A stretch of 64,000 bases of DNA, from the NCBI RefSeq assembly GCF_001639725.1, contig NZ_LTAW01000005.1:310001-374000 (forward strand). Direction: 5' to 3'. The position numbers and the translations under genes were made by a program. Shown in pieces: positions 1-10,153 of the stretch; the stretch's first letter is position 1, and each line of letters begins with the position of its first letter. Under the pieces are notes generated by a model. That model did not search any database, was not told the origin of the DNA, and saw only the letters and a program-made list of their open reading frames with translations. This stretch comes from Marinomonas atlantica. GTDB taxonomy: Bacteria; Pseudomonadota; Gammaproteobacteria; Pseudomonadales; Marinomonadaceae.

Positions 1-2
1 CT

Positions 3-2285
3 GAAGCTGTTGTATTCGATGCTTTAGAGCGTCGTTCCGCTGATAAAGTTGCCGAACGCGATAGCATGGCAACGTTGTATCGTTATCTTGGTGTTTTAGT
101 CAGTATGCTGACATTTGTAATGTTAGTGATTATCGGTTTATTAATACGCCAAGTGCGGATTAGTATTTTGTCTTATAATAAGACAAAGAAATTGGCTAAC
201 GAATTACAAGAAACTGCAGTGGCGGCTCAAGCGGCTACTCGTGCTAAGTCAGACTTTCTTGCAACGATGAGTCATGAAATACGGACTCCGATGAACGCTA
301 TTTTAGGTATGTCCCACCTTGTTTTAGATTCAGATTTGCAGCCAAAGCAACGCAATTACGTCACTAAAATACAGAGCTCAGCCAATAATTTATTATTGAT
401 TATTAACGACATTTTAGATTTCTCTAAGGTCGAGGCTGGAAAGCTTCAACTTGAAGATTCGCCATACTCTTTGGATGAAGTGCTTGAGTATGTATATCAA
501 ATATGTCGAAACACAGCCGAGGAAAAAGATCTTAAGTTTATTGTCGCGCGAGACTTTGATATTTCTGATGCCCTTGTAGGAGATGCGACTAGATTAAAGC
601 AAGTGCTTGTCAATATTCTTGGGAACGCAGTCAAGTTTACTCATGAGGGTAAAGTCACGTTATTCGCAGAGCGAAAGCACCAATCCATCATTTTCACTGT
701 GGCTGATACCGGCATCGGTATTGCTTCTGGGAATGATATTTTTGAAGGTTTCAGCCAAGCAGATACCAGTACGACTCGTTTATATGGTGGTACAGGGTTA
801 GGTCTTGGTATTTCTAAACGACTACTTGAGCTGATGGGTGGCAGCATTAACTACGATAGCGAAGTTGGGCAGGGGTCTACATTTTATGTGGAAGTTCCAT
901 TAGTACCAGCAAAAGATTTCACTACGGTATCTTTGAGAGCTGAGCTATGCGTACTTATGGATGACACTTTAACGTTACAAAAACTTTCATCCCTTCATAT
1001 TTCACATGAAATTGTTGATGAACAACACAATGCTCGCTCTGACCAGTTTTTTGTGATCAGTGATAGCAAATATTCAGAGTTAACCGCCGATCAAGAGAGG
1101 CTATTTCAAAGCTCATTTACTGGTAGGGTAATTATTTTTGGTCGATCTATTACCCATGATACTTTGTATCCATGGCGTAAATTATCATTAATCACCAAAA
1201 CGAAATTAAATAGTTATCTATCTTCATATCAACCGCAGGATATCGTTCAAGATGCTGAACCACTTGATCGATACCACGAATGTGACAGTCTCTTGGGACG
1301 AAGGGTATTGCTTGCAGAAGACAATCCAGTCAATGCTGAGATTGCCAGTGCATTACTCGAAAAACTTGGCGTGATTGTGGTGGTTGCGCATAACGGACAA
1401 GAAGCAGTCGAAGCAGCAAGCAAAGAATTATTTGATCTTGTGTTGATGGATGTACAGATGCCCATCATGGATGGCTATCAAGCAACAGAGCAGATCATTC
1501 AAAAACTTGGCGATAAACATCCTCCGATACTTGCGCTAACGGCTGGAGCGTTAGATTCTGATCGTGAATATGCTTACAGTGCTGGGATGAGCGACTTTCT
1601 AACTAAGCCGTTAGATCCTTTGCTATTGTTGAATAAATTAGAAGAATGGTTGGTTGGTCACAGTGCGGAGTTCGTCAGTGAGGGATCAATAGAGTCAAAG
1701 CGAGTCTTCGCCCCTGAATTAGGCTTGTATCGCATCGGTGGCGACCAATCACGTTATCGGCTTATGCTTGAGCGTTTTGTTGCACTGCTACAACCCTATA
1801 CTAGTCAGTCAAAAGCCAGTACGCCTAAAACCAGTTATGAGCTTCATAGCATTAAAGGTGGCGCTGCCAATATTGGCGGTGAACGTTTTGCGGCTGAAGT
1901 TGCTCAGCTTGAATTGGATTTATCTCAAGGAGGAAACAGTGGCGATAAACAGCACACAGTACAACTTGTTAGAGTGCAAGAAGCGGCTGATGAGCTTATT
2001 AAATTGATTGCCGACTACATGGAAAAGCAACAAGAACCTCAAAGCTTATTGAAAAGTGGCACTGAGCTGAATCCTATAAGCGATAGCGAGACAATCGTGA
2101 TTATTGATCAGCTAATTGATGATTTGGATATGGGGGTCGCAGATGTTTCCAAAACGCTTGATTGCTTGATCGCGCAATTTGACCTGAAACACCAAAAAGA
2201 CCTAAAAAATGTTCAAGACAAGATTAACAACTACGACTATGATTTGGCTATTGACCAACTAAAACAATTAAAAACAAAATTTTAG
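3..2285 (+). CDS. Hybrid sensor histidine kinase (5' end outside window)
   Basis: The reading frame is open from the first bases of the window, so the N-terminal sensor part is missing; 760 residues are visible. In order I see one membrane helix (about residues 28-48 of the visible part), a short coiled coil, a HisKA domain with the phosphoacceptor His in [10 protein letters not shown], a GHKL ATPase with DTGIGIA and [10 protein letters not shown], a receiver domain with [10 protein letters not shown] and LTKPLD, and a C-terminal Hpt domain with [11 protein letters not shown]. This is the standard phosphorelay layout of ArcB/BarA-type kinases. The next gene, six bases on, is a response regulator with an HD-GYP output, so the two probably form one signalling unit. 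The signal sensed cannot be deduced because the sensor domain is cut off. Confidence 0.93.
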   Translation, partial: EAVVFDALERRSADKVAERDSMATLYRYLGVLVSMLTFVMLVIIGLLIRQVRISILSYNKTKKLANELQETAVAAQAATRAKSDFLATMSHEIRTPMNAILGMSHLVLDSDLQPKQRNYVTKIQSSANNLLLIINDILDFSKVEAGKLQLEDSPYSLDEVLEYVYQICRNTAEEKDLKFIVARDFDISDALVGDATRLKQVLVNILGNAVKFTHEGKVTLFAERKHQSIIFTVADTGIGIASGNDIFEGFSQADTSTTRLYGGTGLGLGISKRLLELMGGSINYDSEVGQGSTFYVEVPLVPAKDFTTVSLRAELCVLMDDTLTLQKLSSLHISHEIVDEQHNARSDQFFVISDSKYSELTADQERLFQSSFTGRVIIFGRSITHDTLYPWRKLSLITKTKLNSYLSSYQPQDIVQDAEPLDRYHECDSLLGRRVLLAEDNPVNAEIASALLEKLGVIVVVAHNGQEAVEAASKELFDLVLMDVQMPIMDGYQATEQIIQKLGDKHPPILALTAGALDSDREYAYSAGMSDFLTKPLDPLLLLNKLEEWLVGHSAEFVSEGSIESKRVFAPELGLYRIGGDQSRYRLMLERFVALLQPYTSQSKASTPKTSYELHSIKGGAANIGGERFAAEVAQLELDLSQGGNSGDKQHTVQLVRVQEAADELIKLIADYMEKQQEPQSLLKSGTELNPISDSETIVIIDQLIDDLDMGVADVSKTLDCLIAQFDLKHQKDLKNVQDKINNYDYDLAIDQLKQLKTKF

Positions 2286-2324
2286 TAGAGCATGCCTCAT
2301 AGCAAGAAAATGCCAGGAAGTCAT

Positions 2325-3353
2325 ATGGAAGCAGTTAAAAGCCGTGTTTTGGTGGTAGATGATTTAGTAGATAACATCGACATCCTAAAAGAAATCTTAA
2401 AAGATCATTATGAAGTTCTGATCGCCAAAAATGGTAAAATGGCGCTTAAGATTATTGATTCACAGATGCCTGATATTGTGCTGTTAGATATTATGATGCC
2501 GGATATCAATGGTTATGAAGTCTGTCAGCAGATCAAAGGGAGTTCTGTCACAAAGAATATTCCTGTCATTTTCATTACTGCCATGACTACGATTGAAGAT
2601 GAGCAAAAAGCCTTTGCAGCAGGAGCTGTCGATTATATAACAAAACCCATCACCCCTTTGACCACACTTGCGCGTGTCGCCAATCACTTAGCATTATCAA
2701 ATCAAGATAAGGAAAATCGACGCATCATAGCGAAACAAACGGCTCAATTGAAAGAGTCGTTAATATCAGCGGTTAATATGATCAGTGAAGCTGGTACATA
2801 CAATGATGAAGTCACGGGGGAGCATATGTGGCGCATGGCGGATTACAGTGCTGTGCTCGCACGTGCTGTTGGTTGGTCTGAAGAAAAGGTGGAAACGCTT
2901 AGGCTTTCCGCACCTATGCATGACACAGGTAAAATTGGTATACCAGACACCATTTTAAAGGCTCCGCGAAAATTAACTGATGAGGAATGGGAGTTGATGA
3001 AACAACACCCGATCATTGGCGCTAATATTTTAGGTAAGAGTCAAGCACCATTGTTTCAATTGGCGGCTGAGATTTCTTTAGGTCACCATGAAAAATGGGA
3101 TGGCAGTGGCTATCCAAATGGATTAAAAGGTAAAGAAATACCTCTTTCTGCTCGTATCGTCACCATTGCAGATGTGTTTGATGCCCTGACAATGGAGCGA
3201 CCTTACAAGAAAGCATGGACAATTGAAGAAACCTATCAATATATGCGCGAAAATGCGGGGCTGCATTTTGACCCAGGATTAGTTGAGCTGTTTATTGCTC
3301 AAGATGCAGAAATAAAGGCAGTTAAACAAAAATGGTATGCTGCGGGAAACTAA
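2325..3353 (+). CDS. Response regulator with HD-GYP output (probable c-di-GMP phosphodiesterase)
   Basis: An N-terminal receiver domain (VVDDLVD, phosphoacceptor Asp in LLDIMMPDINGYE, KPI near its end) is followed by a linker and an HD-GYP domain with MHDTGKIGIPD (HD pair), HHEKWDGSGYP (the GYP motif) and the trailing GLKGKEIPLSARI. The family hydrolyses cyclic di-GMP in the cytoplasm. An ATG at 2292 is in frame, but AGGAAG four bases before ATG 2325 makes 2325 the likelier start (342 aa). It lies directly behind the hybrid kinase and is probably phosphorylated by it. Its last codons form one arm of a terminator shared with the convergent ychJ-like gene. Confidence 0.92.
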   Translation: MEAVKSRVLVVDDLVDNIDILKEILKDHYEVLIAKNGKMALKIIDSQMPDIVLLDIMMPDINGYEVCQQIKGSSVTKNIPVIFITAMTTIEDEQKAFAAGAVDYITKPITPLTTLARVANHLALSNQDKENRRIIAKQTAQLKESLISAVNMISEAGTYNDEVTGEHMWRMADYSAVLARAVGWSEEKVETLRLSAPMHDTGKIGIPDTILKAPRKLTDEEWELMKQHPIIGANILGKSQAPLFQLAAEISLGHHEKWDGSGYPNGLKGKEIPLSARIVTIADVFDALTMERPYKKAWTIEETYQYMRENAGLHFDPGLVELFIAQDAEIKAVKQKWYAAGN

Positions 3354-3371
3354 TTACCCGCAGCATTTTTT
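3337..3371. terminator. Bidirectional terminator whose loop holds both stop codons
   Basis: A perfect 10-bp stem (3337-3346 with 3357-3366) has a 10-base loop at 3347-3356. It is followed by a T run on the plus strand; A-rich sequence on the 5' side of the stem is poor, so the reverse direction is weaker. The loop contains the TAA of the HD-GYP gene (3351-3353) and the TAA of the convergent SEC-C gene (3356-3354). The stem therefore lies inside both coding ends. Confidence 0.8.
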
Positions 3372-3857
3372 GAATTTTTTACCAGAGCCGCAAATACAGG
3401 GATCATTTCGACCGGTGCGTTCAGAGTCGGGCGCAACATACGGCGTATGGCCTTGTATTTCATGCTCTCCTGATATGTAAAACCAAGCTCCATCAATTTT
3501 TTCAAACACTGATCGTTCACTTAACTTGCCTGTATTACGGCCTTCCTTAAAGTGGGCTGAGAAAGAGACCATTCCGGTTTTATCTTTGGCTCCACCGTCT
3601 TGGGTATTCAAAATTTCAAGTTGAACCCATTGCGTTTCACTATTGCTCCCCTCAACATCTTGAGCAGATTGTTCAGGGGCCTCATTCAATTTCTGAGTGG
3701 CGGCAATATAATCAAACCTTTGTAATGCAAAAGCGCTGTAGCGCGAACGCATCAAAGCTTCAGCTGTTGGGGCAGTTCCTGGATTGTTGTGATACATTCC
3801 ACAACACATTTCATAATGGGCTTTTGAGCCGCAAGGACATTGAGCAGGGGTAGACAT
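3354..3857 (-). CDS. ychJ: YchJ-like SEC-C motif protein (UPF0225)
   Basis: A protein of 167 aa with a zinc-binding SEC-C-like Cys motif at each end: CPCGSKAHYEMCCG at the N terminus and RNDPCICGSGKKFKKCCG at the C terminus. The central part (MRSRYSAFALQRFDYI) is typical of the YchJ/UPF0225 family, which has an NTF2-like core. The SEC-C motif is also found at the end of SecA, where it binds zinc and SecB. The biochemical role of YchJ proteins is not established. The gene converges on the HD-GYP regulator and is divergent from sbcB. Confidence 0.88.
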   Translation of the reverse strand: MSTPAQCPCGSKAHYEMCCGMYHNNPGTAPTAEALMRSRYSAFALQRFDYIAATQKLNEAPEQSAQDVEGSNSETQWVQLEILNTQDGGAKDKTGMVSFSAHFKEGRNTGKLSERSVFEKIDGAWFYISGEHEIQGHTPYVAPDSERTGRNDPCICGSGKKFKKCCG

Positions 3858-3927
3858 ATCTTCATCGCCAAGTGCTTGTTTAGATGCGTATAATACCCGT
3901 TTTAATAAAACCGAACAGGACTAATTT

Positions 3928-5376
3928 GTGAGTAATAGCGCGACCACTTCATTTTTTTGGTACGACTTTGAAACTACCGGTGTCGATCCGGCAAAAGACA
4001 GACCAATGCAATTTGCTGGCTTGCGCACGGACTTAGATTTTAATCCCATTGGCGAGCCAATTATGCTGTACTGCAAAATTGCTGATGATGTACTGCCACA
4101 TCCGGATGCGTGTCTGCTAACCGGCATTACGCCACAAGATGCAATACGTGAGGGTTTAACAGAAGCTGAGTTTATGGCTCAAATCGAAAAAGAACTTTCA
4201 CATCCAGGTACGTGTTCTTTGGGTTACAACACACTGCGATTTGATGATGAAGTAGTTCGACACGGTTTTTATCGCAATTTCATTGATCCTTATGCTCGCG
4301 AGTGGCAAAACGCGTGTTCTCGATGGGATGTAATTGATCTTGTGCGTATGGCTTACGCCATGCGCCCAGAGGGTATTAAGTGGCCTAAAAAAGAAGACGG
4401 AACGTTTTCTTTTAAGTTAGAAGACTTAACCAAAGAAAATGGCATCGCACACGAACAGGCGCACGATGCTCTATCCGACGTGCATGGTACGATTGCGATC
4501 GCTAAGCTTATTAAAGATAAGCAACCAAAGTTATTTGATTACTATTATTCTATGCGTGACAAAGGCTCATTACAGCAGTTTGTAGACCCCGTTCGTATGA
4601 AGCCGTTTTTACACATCTCAGGTATGTTTGGGCAAGAAAAAAAGTTTTCAGCCTTCGTAGTGCCTTTAGCGCCACACCCGACCAATAAAAATGGCGTGAT
4701 CGTTTATGATTTGATGGCCGATGCGCAACCGTTAATAGACCTGTCTATTGAGGAAATTCAAAAGCGCGTCTTTAGCACAAAGGAAGTGCTTGGTGATACT
4801 GAGCGCTTACCTTTGAAGACCATTCATTTAAACAAGTGTCCTGCTGTGGCGCCAGCGACGTTTCTAAAAGATGAGCAAGTTGTTACTCGACTCGGTTTGA
4901 ATGGCGACATATGTCGTAAAAACCTAGCGCTTTTGCGCGACGCCCCAGGGTTAGCAGCCAAATTGTCGCAAGTGTTTATGCAAACTTTTGAGCGAATCGA
5001 TAAAGACCCTGATCTGATGCTATACAGTGGAGGATTCTTTTCACGTGATGACAAAACTCGTATGGAGGAAATCCGAAACACCCCAAGTGATATCTTAGGT
5101 GAACTTGAAATGACATTTGATGATCGTCGTTTACCTGAAATGTTCACACGCTATCTTGCTCGTAATTATCCTGATCAACTCAATAGCGATCAGCGTGAAG
5201 AATGGGAAGAGCATCGTCGAGTAAAGTTATTGCAAGAAGATGGGGGGGGCAGCCTAACTATGGATCAATATTTTAAAAGGCTAAATGAACTGGCAATGGA
5301 TGAGTCAATATCGGATAGTAAGCGCATCATGTTGCAGGACTTGGCGGATTACGCCCAAGGTATTTATCCCTTTTAG
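3928..5376 (+). CDS. sbcB: Exodeoxyribonuclease I
   Basis: SbcB degrades single-stranded DNA 3' to 5' and acts in mismatch repair and recombination. The 482-aa product has the usual length. The N-terminal DEDDh exonuclease domain shows WYDFETTGVDP (Asp/Glu of motif I), YNTLRFDDEV (motif II) and EQAHDALSDV (motif III with His and Asp). These are followed by the SH3-like and helical C-terminal parts typical of ExoI. The start is GTG at 3928, with AGGA seven bases upstream; no ATG lies in a better position. It is divergent from the ychJ-like gene. Confidence 0.96.
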   Translation: MSNSATTSFFWYDFETTGVDPAKDRPMQFAGLRTDLDFNPIGEPIMLYCKIADDVLPHPDACLLTGITPQDAIREGLTEAEFMAQIEKELSHPGTCSLGYNTLRFDDEVVRHGFYRNFIDPYAREWQNACSRWDVIDLVRMAYAMRPEGIKWPKKEDGTFSFKLEDLTKENGIAHEQAHDALSDVHGTIAIAKLIKDKQPKLFDYYYSMRDKGSLQQFVDPVRMKPFLHISGMFGQEKKFSAFVVPLAPHPTNKNGVIVYDLMADAQPLIDLSIEEIQKRVFSTKEVLGDTERLPLKTIHLNKCPAVAPATFLKDEQVVTRLGLNGDICRKNLALLRDAPGLAAKLSQVFMQTFERIDKDPDLMLYSGGFFSRDDKTRMEEIRNTPSDILGELEMTFDDRRLPEMFTRYLARNYPDQLNSDQREEWEEHRRVKLLQEDGGGSLTMDQYFKRLNELAMDESISDSKRIMLQDLADYAQGIYPF

Positions 5377-5399
5377 CGGGGCACAAAGGAGTAGGGCGA

Positions 5400-6425
5400 A
5401 TGAGCGATTCTCGAGGTACAACACAATGGTTAGTAGCGATAGCTGCCTTTATATTGATCATTGCAGGGTTAAAGGAAGCATCGCAAATTATTGTTCCTTT
5501 CATGCTATCAGTGTTTATTGCAATTATTTGCTCACCACTGCAAAACGCGTTAAGACGCTACAATGTGCCAATTTGGATCTCGATCATCATCATTGTGCTG
5601 ATTATATTGGCCTGTCTTGGGTCGATTGGATTATTAGTGGCCGCCTCGCTTGATAACTTTTCGCAACAATTACCAGCTTACCGTGAGCGTTTTGGTCAAG
5701 AGATGTCGACGATTTTTGCTCAACTGAATGGCTTAGGATTTAATATCTCTTACCAGCAAATAAAAAGCTATATTGACCCTTCATCTTTGATGAACTTATT
5801 TACGAATACATTAACAAGCTTAGGCAGTGTTTTAACCAATGTATTCTTAGTAGTGATGATCGTTGTGTTTATCTTGCTTGAAGCGGCTGAGATACCTAAA
5901 AAGCTTAGTTATGCATTAGATGATGCTGATTCATCAATGGAAAAGATGGAGCGATTTATTACAACGGTGAATCGATACTTAATGATTAAAACCTTAATCA
6001 GCATCGCGACAGGATTGTTTGTCGGTATCTGGGTATCTGTAATAGGTGTGGATTTTCCAATTCTTTGGGGTGTCTGTGCTTTCTTGCTAAACTTCATACC
6101 TAACATTGGCTCTATTATTGCGGCGGTTCCAGCGATGTTCCTAGCCTTTGTTCAATTGGGTACGTTTGACGCATTGCTAACGGGGTTGGGTTTCTTGCTG
6201 GTCAATTTAGTGATGGGGAACTTTATCGAGCCTAGATTTATGGGTAAAGGTGTCGGTTTGTCACCATTGGTAGTATTTTTGTCATTAATGTTATGGGGAT
6301 GGGTATTTGGCCCAGTAGGTATGCTATTATCCATTCCATTAACTATCATTTTAAAGTTTGCTTTTGAGACCAATCCTAAGATGCGTTGGTTGGCAATTCT
6401 GCTAGACTCAAAAGCACATCCTTAA
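5400..6425 (+). CDS. AI-2E family transporter (PerM/YdiK type)
   Basis: An integral membrane protein of 341 aa with about seven to eight hydrophobic segments. Two lie at the N terminus (near residues 9-45), another at about 60-85, and a dense block at about 140-330. The segment GVCAFLLNFIPNIGSIIAA followed by GNFIEPRFMGKGVGLSPLVV is the signature of the AI-2E transporter family (formerly UPF0118). Members have been linked to autoinducer-2 export (TqsA) or Na+/H+ antiport; the substrate here is unknown. It follows sbcB by 23 bp with GGAG upstream, so the two are probably cotranscribed. Confidence 0.88.
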   Translation: MSDSRGTTQWLVAIAAFILIIAGLKEASQIIVPFMLSVFIAIICSPLQNALRRYNVPIWISIIIIVLIILACLGSIGLLVAASLDNFSQQLPAYRERFGQEMSTIFAQLNGLGFNISYQQIKSYIDPSSLMNLFTNTLTSLGSVLTNVFLVVMIVVFILLEAAEIPKKLSYALDDADSSMEKMERFITTVNRYLMIKTLISIATGLFVGIWVSVIGVDFPILWGVCAFLLNFIPNIGSIIAAVPAMFLAFVQLGTFDALLTGLGFLLVNLVMGNFIEPRFMGKGVGLSPLVVFLSLMLWGWVFGPVGMLLSIPLTIILKFAFETNPKMRWLAILLDSKAHP

Positions 6426-6574
6426 TCAGTCGTAAAATACATAACATCTAGAATGTTTTGAGTGGCTAGGTATAAGAGCTAGCATAATCTGTGTTTTTAC
6501 ATTAGAATACGCGATTGATTTTTTCGGTGCGAACACTCGCACGTCTCTTATCCTATTTAAAGGTTACAATCTAC

Positions 6575-8410
6575 ATGTCTGACGCTGATATTCAGCCTAC
6601 TTTTGATTCTCTGGGTCTGGCCGCCCCAATTCTTAAAGCGGTAAACGAACTAGGTTACGAACAACCCTCTGCCATTCAGGCGCAAAGTATCCCATTTTTG
6701 TTAGAAGGGCATGACCTTCTAGGACAAGCGCAGACAGGTACGGGTAAGACGGCGGCTTTCGCACTGCCATTGCTATCTCGCATTGATGTAGCAAACAAAT
6801 CTCCACAATTATTGGTTTTGGCGCCAACTCGTGAGTTGGCCATTCAAGTTTCTGAAGCATTTCAAAGTTACGCTCGCCATATTCCAAATTTCCACGTATT
6901 ACCAATTTACGGTGGTATGTCGTATGACTCACAATTACGTCAACTTAAACGTGGCGCGCAAGTTGTAGTCGGCACACCTGGCCGTGTAATGGATCACATT
7001 CGTCGTAAGACGCTTGTACTGGATGGCTTACAAGCTCTAGTACTTGATGAAGCAGATGAAATGCTTCGCATGGGTTTCATCGACGACGTTGAGTGGATTC
7101 TTGAGCATACGCCTAAGACACGCCAAATTGCTTTGTTCTCTGCAACAATGCCTTCTGTTATTCGTAAAGTAGCTAATCAGCATCTTAACAATCCTAAAGA
7201 AGTTAAGATTCAGACTAAAACGTCTACAGCTATGACGATTACCCAGAAATACTGGCAAGTAAGTGGTCTTCATAAGCTAGATGCGTTAACTCGTATCCTA
7301 GAAATGAATGAACATGACGGCATGATCATTTTCGTACGTACCAAAGCAGCAACCGTTGAACTGGCTGAAAAGCTAACAGCTCGTGGCCATGCTTGTGAAG
7401 CGTTGAATGGTGATATAAGCCAAAACCTTCGTGAGCGTACTGTTGATCGTATCAAGAAAGGTCAAATTGACATCTTGGTTGCGACAGATGTTGTTGCTCG
7501 TGGTCTTGACGTTGAACGTGTAAGCCATGTTGTTAACTATGACATTCCTTACGATACTGAGTCTTACGTTCACCGTATTGGTCGTACTGGTCGCGCAGGT
7601 CGTTCAGGTACTGCAATTCTATTCGTTGGTCATCGCGAACGCCGTATGTTGCAACAAATTGAGCGTGCGACACGTCAAACTATCGAGCGCATGCAGCTAC
7701 CGACAGCGTCTGATATCAATGAGCAGCGTATCACTCGTTTTAAAGACCGTATTACAGATACAATTGATAATGCAGATCTAGACTTCTTTATTGAATTGAT
7801 GGAAGGCTATCAGAAAGATAACGAAGTTGACCCAACCAAAGTTGCTGCAGCATTAGCATTCATGGCTCAAGAGAAATCGCCATTAGTGTTAAAAGAGGCT
7901 GAAGTAAGAGCTCCTCGTGAACGTTCTGAACGTGGCGATCGACCAGATCGCGGCGAACGCTCACCACGTAGCAATAAGCCACGTAATGTTTCTAAAGAAG
8001 CAATGCCACTTAAAGATGACCCATCGGTTGAAATGAAGCGTTTCATCCTGAAAGTTGGCTATCGTGATGGTGTAAAACCTGGAAACATTGTAGGTGCGAT
8101 TGCAAATGAAGCGGATCTAGATAGCCGTTTAATCGGTCACATCGAAATCTTTGAAGATTTTGCAACGGTTGATCTTCCATCGAAAATGGACAAGCAAGCA
8201 CTTAGCAAATTGGCTAAAACGCGTGTTTGTGGTCAACGCTGTGATCTAACTGCACTTGAAGATGCTGGTGATAAAGCTTTCGAGCCACGCGCTGAGCGTC
8301 CTGCAGGTAATGCTCGCCGTCGTCCAAGTAACGATCGCAAGCCACCACGTAGTGGTGCGCCGGGTGGTAAGGAACGCAAACCGCGTCCTCCTCGTTCGAA
8401 CGACAGTTAA
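6575..8410 (+). CDS. deaD: DEAD-box ATP-dependent RNA helicase DeaD/CsdA
   Basis: A 611-aa helicase with all SF2 motifs: Q motif, AQTGTGKTAA, PTRELA, DEAD in LVLDEADEMLRMGF, SAT in LFSATMPS, and HRIGRTGRAGR. After the helicase core come a basic, Arg-rich linker, a DbpA-type RNA-binding domain (MKRFILKVGYRDGVKPGNIV) and a low-complexity basic tail. This layout is that of CsdA, which helps ribosome assembly and mRNA decay at low temperature. A longer frame begins at TTG 6515, but ATG 6575 matches the family N terminus and has AAAGG upstream. The 150-bp upstream region is long enough for a cold-shock leader, although I cannot identify one. Confidence 0.95.
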   Translation: MSDADIQPTFDSLGLAAPILKAVNELGYEQPSAIQAQSIPFLLEGHDLLGQAQTGTGKTAAFALPLLSRIDVANKSPQLLVLAPTRELAIQVSEAFQSYARHIPNFHVLPIYGGMSYDSQLRQLKRGAQVVVGTPGRVMDHIRRKTLVLDGLQALVLDEADEMLRMGFIDDVEWILEHTPKTRQIALFSATMPSVIRKVANQHLNNPKEVKIQTKTSTAMTITQKYWQVSGLHKLDALTRILEMNEHDGMIIFVRTKAATVELAEKLTARGHACEALNGDISQNLRERTVDRIKKGQIDILVATDVVARGLDVERVSHVVNYDIPYDTESYVHRIGRTGRAGRSGTAILFVGHRERRMLQQIERATRQTIERMQLPTASDINEQRITRFKDRITDTIDNADLDFFIELMEGYQKDNEVDPTKVAAALAFMAQEKSPLVLKEAEVRAPRERSERGDRPDRGERSPRSNKPRNVSKEAMPLKDDPSVEMKRFILKVGYRDGVKPGNIVGAIANEADLDSRLIGHIEIFEDFATVDLPSKMDKQALSKLAKTRVCGQRCDLTALEDAGDKAFEPRAERPAGNARRRPSNDRKPPRSGAPGGKERKPRPPRSNDS

Positions 8411-8413
8411 TTT

Positions 8414-8440
8414 AAAAAGCCGAGCCTAGCTCGGCTTTTT
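8414..8440 (+). terminator. Intrinsic terminator of deaD
   Basis: A perfect 11-bp stem (8414-8424 with 8430-8440) with a five-base loop, ending in TTTTT, four bases after the deaD stop. Confidence 0.93.
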
Positions 8441-8519
8441 AATGAATAATAATTACGCATGGGGTATTTAATAGACTCGTGCGATAACGGTAAAAAAATA
8501 TAGATAGGCAGGTTTAGTG

Positions 8520-9554
8520 ATGGATCAAATTACGATTATTCGTCCCGATGATTGGCATTTACACTTTCGTGATGGGGATATGCTTAAGGAAACTGTAGCA
8601 GCAACAGCACGTTGTTTTGCTCGTGCGATTGTCATGCCAAACCTTGTTCCCCCCGTTATAAATGCTGAACTTGCTTTGGCTTACCGTAGCCGTATTGAAG
8701 CTGCCATTCCTGCTGGTTCAGATTTCGCACCATTAATGACCATTTATCTGACAGATAAAACATCGGTAGAAGATATCCGTGCAGCGAAAGCGGCAGGTGT
8801 TGTCGCTGCTAAGATGTATCCTGCAGGTGCGACGACAAATTCTGATTCGGGTGTTAGTTCATTGGATTCTTTGTATCCTGTGTTTGAAACACTTGCTGAT
8901 GAAGGTATGTTATTGCTGGTTCATGGTGAAGTGACGCAGAAACATATTGACATTTTTGACCGTGAAAAAGAGTTTATCGATCAGCATTTAGTTAAAATCG
9001 TTGAGCGTATTCCAACATTAAAAGTTGTGTTTGAACACATTACTACCAAAGACGCAGCAGGTTTTGTTATGTCTGCACGTGACGGTGTTGCGGCAACGAT
9101 CACACCACAGCACTTATTGTTAAATCGCAATGACATGCTAGATGGCGGAATACGTCCACATAACTATTGCTTACCTGTGTTGAAGCGTTCTACACATCAA
9201 GAAGCACTTCGAGCTGCAGTGAAATCAGGCTCATCAAAGTTCTTTTTAGGTACTGACTCTGCGCCTCATGCCCAACATCGCAAAGAATCAAGCTGTGGTT
9301 GTGCTGGTTGTTACAGTGCGTGGTCTGCGATAGAGCTCTACACGCAAGTGTTTGATGAACTGGATGCATTAGATAAATTAGAAGGCTTTGCAAGCCTACA
9401 TGGTGCAGATTTCTACGGTTTGCCTCGTAATACGGATACCATTACGCTTGTACGTGATGAGTGGGTGGTGCCTGATTCGATTATGCTTCCATCTGATGAG
9501 CCAATCGTACCATTTTACGCGAGTAAAACGGTTGGCTGGCGATTAAAAGTGTAG
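8520..9554 (+). CDS. pyrC: Dihydroorotase
   Basis: PyrC cyclises carbamoyl-aspartate to dihydroorotate in pyrimidine biosynthesis. The 344-aa protein is of the E. coli (class II) type. It shows the zinc ligands in DWHLHFRDG, the carbamylated Lys in [21 protein letters not shown], and the catalytic Asp in LGTDSAPH. The sequence reads GTGATG at the start; I chose ATG 8520 over GTG 8517 because the family begins with one Met before the [11 protein letters not shown] block. It is monocistronic, with terminators on both sides. Confidence 0.96.
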   Translation: MDQITIIRPDDWHLHFRDGDMLKETVAATARCFARAIVMPNLVPPVINAELALAYRSRIEAAIPAGSDFAPLMTIYLTDKTSVEDIRAAKAAGVVAAKMYPAGATTNSDSGVSSLDSLYPVFETLADEGMLLLVHGEVTQKHIDIFDREKEFIDQHLVKIVERIPTLKVVFEHITTKDAAGFVMSARDGVAATITPQHLLLNRNDMLDGGIRPHNYCLPVLKRSTHQEALRAAVKSGSSKFFLGTDSAPHAQHRKESSCGCAGCYSAWSAIELYTQVFDELDALDKLEGFASLHGADFYGLPRNTDTITLVRDEWVVPDSIMLPSDEPIVPFYASKTVGWRLKV

Positions 9555-9583
9555 TCAAAGTTTGAGTCAATATACGATAGTAC

Positions 9584-9609
9584 AAAAAGAGGCTTTGAGC
9601 CTCTTTTTT
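9584..9609 (+). terminator. Intrinsic terminator of pyrC
   Basis: An 11-bp perfect stem (9584-9594 with 9598-9608), a three-base loop and a run of six T. Confidence 0.93.
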
Positions 9610-9778
9610 CGTCTCTTTCTCAGTTCAATAAAAAGATATGCACTTTATTCAAATCATGTAAGCATGACGCATAATTAAGGGAAATCATAGGATTTAGAAA
9701 TTAAGTCAGATTTAATTCATCTCCGAGCTGATAAAATTAGCGCCCTCTATTATTACCGTACATCAATATTTATCGCCT

Positions 9779-10090
9779 ATGAGAGTATTATTTGTGATTA
9801 GCTGTCTTTTACTGAGCATGTTCAGCTTTTCTAACTCATTTAACGCAAGCACTCATGAGACGATACGCATTGTGGGTGTAATGACGCGCACGACGCCATC
9901 GCATCATTATATTGATGAAAACTGTATAAACGTATCCTGCTGTTTTATATGTCATGCGATTTACGCAATGCCGCTCCAGAACCTTACCAGCCCTAGAGCC
10001 AATATTATCAAGCCTGAAAGGTATCCTAACGCAAAACCTTTGTGGTTTTCTGAGCCATTTGAGCGCCCTCCAAAACAAGCAAACGCTTAG
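9779..10090 (+). CDS. Small secreted hypothetical protein with a Cys cluster
   Basis: A 103-aa product that I do not recognise. Residues 1-20 form a hydrophobic signal peptide (RVLFVISCLLLSMFSF). The mature part has a compact Cys/His cluster (CINVSCCFICHA near residues 57-68) and a Pro-rich C terminus. It sits 63 bp before a DUF411 metal-binding protein and near copA, so a metal-related periplasmic role is plausible. There is no clear ribosome binding site before ATG 9779, and an antisense frame of similar length exists (9836-10096). Confidence is therefore moderate. Confidence 0.5.
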   Translation: MRVLFVISCLLLSMFSFSNSFNASTHETIRIVGVMTRTTPSHHYIDENCINVSCCFICHAIYAMPLQNLTSPRANIIKPERYPNAKPLWFSEPFERPPKQANA

Positions 10091-10153
10091 ATTCAACTGT
10101 TATTAAATAGCAATAAAAGTCGCTTATACACGTATGCATTTTGGAGTCATACC

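Noticed and set aside
9836-10096. 86-codon minus-strand frame opposite the small secreted protein
   Set aside because: It is basic with no signal or domain; the plus-strand frame has a credible signal peptide and fits the neighbouring gene orientation.
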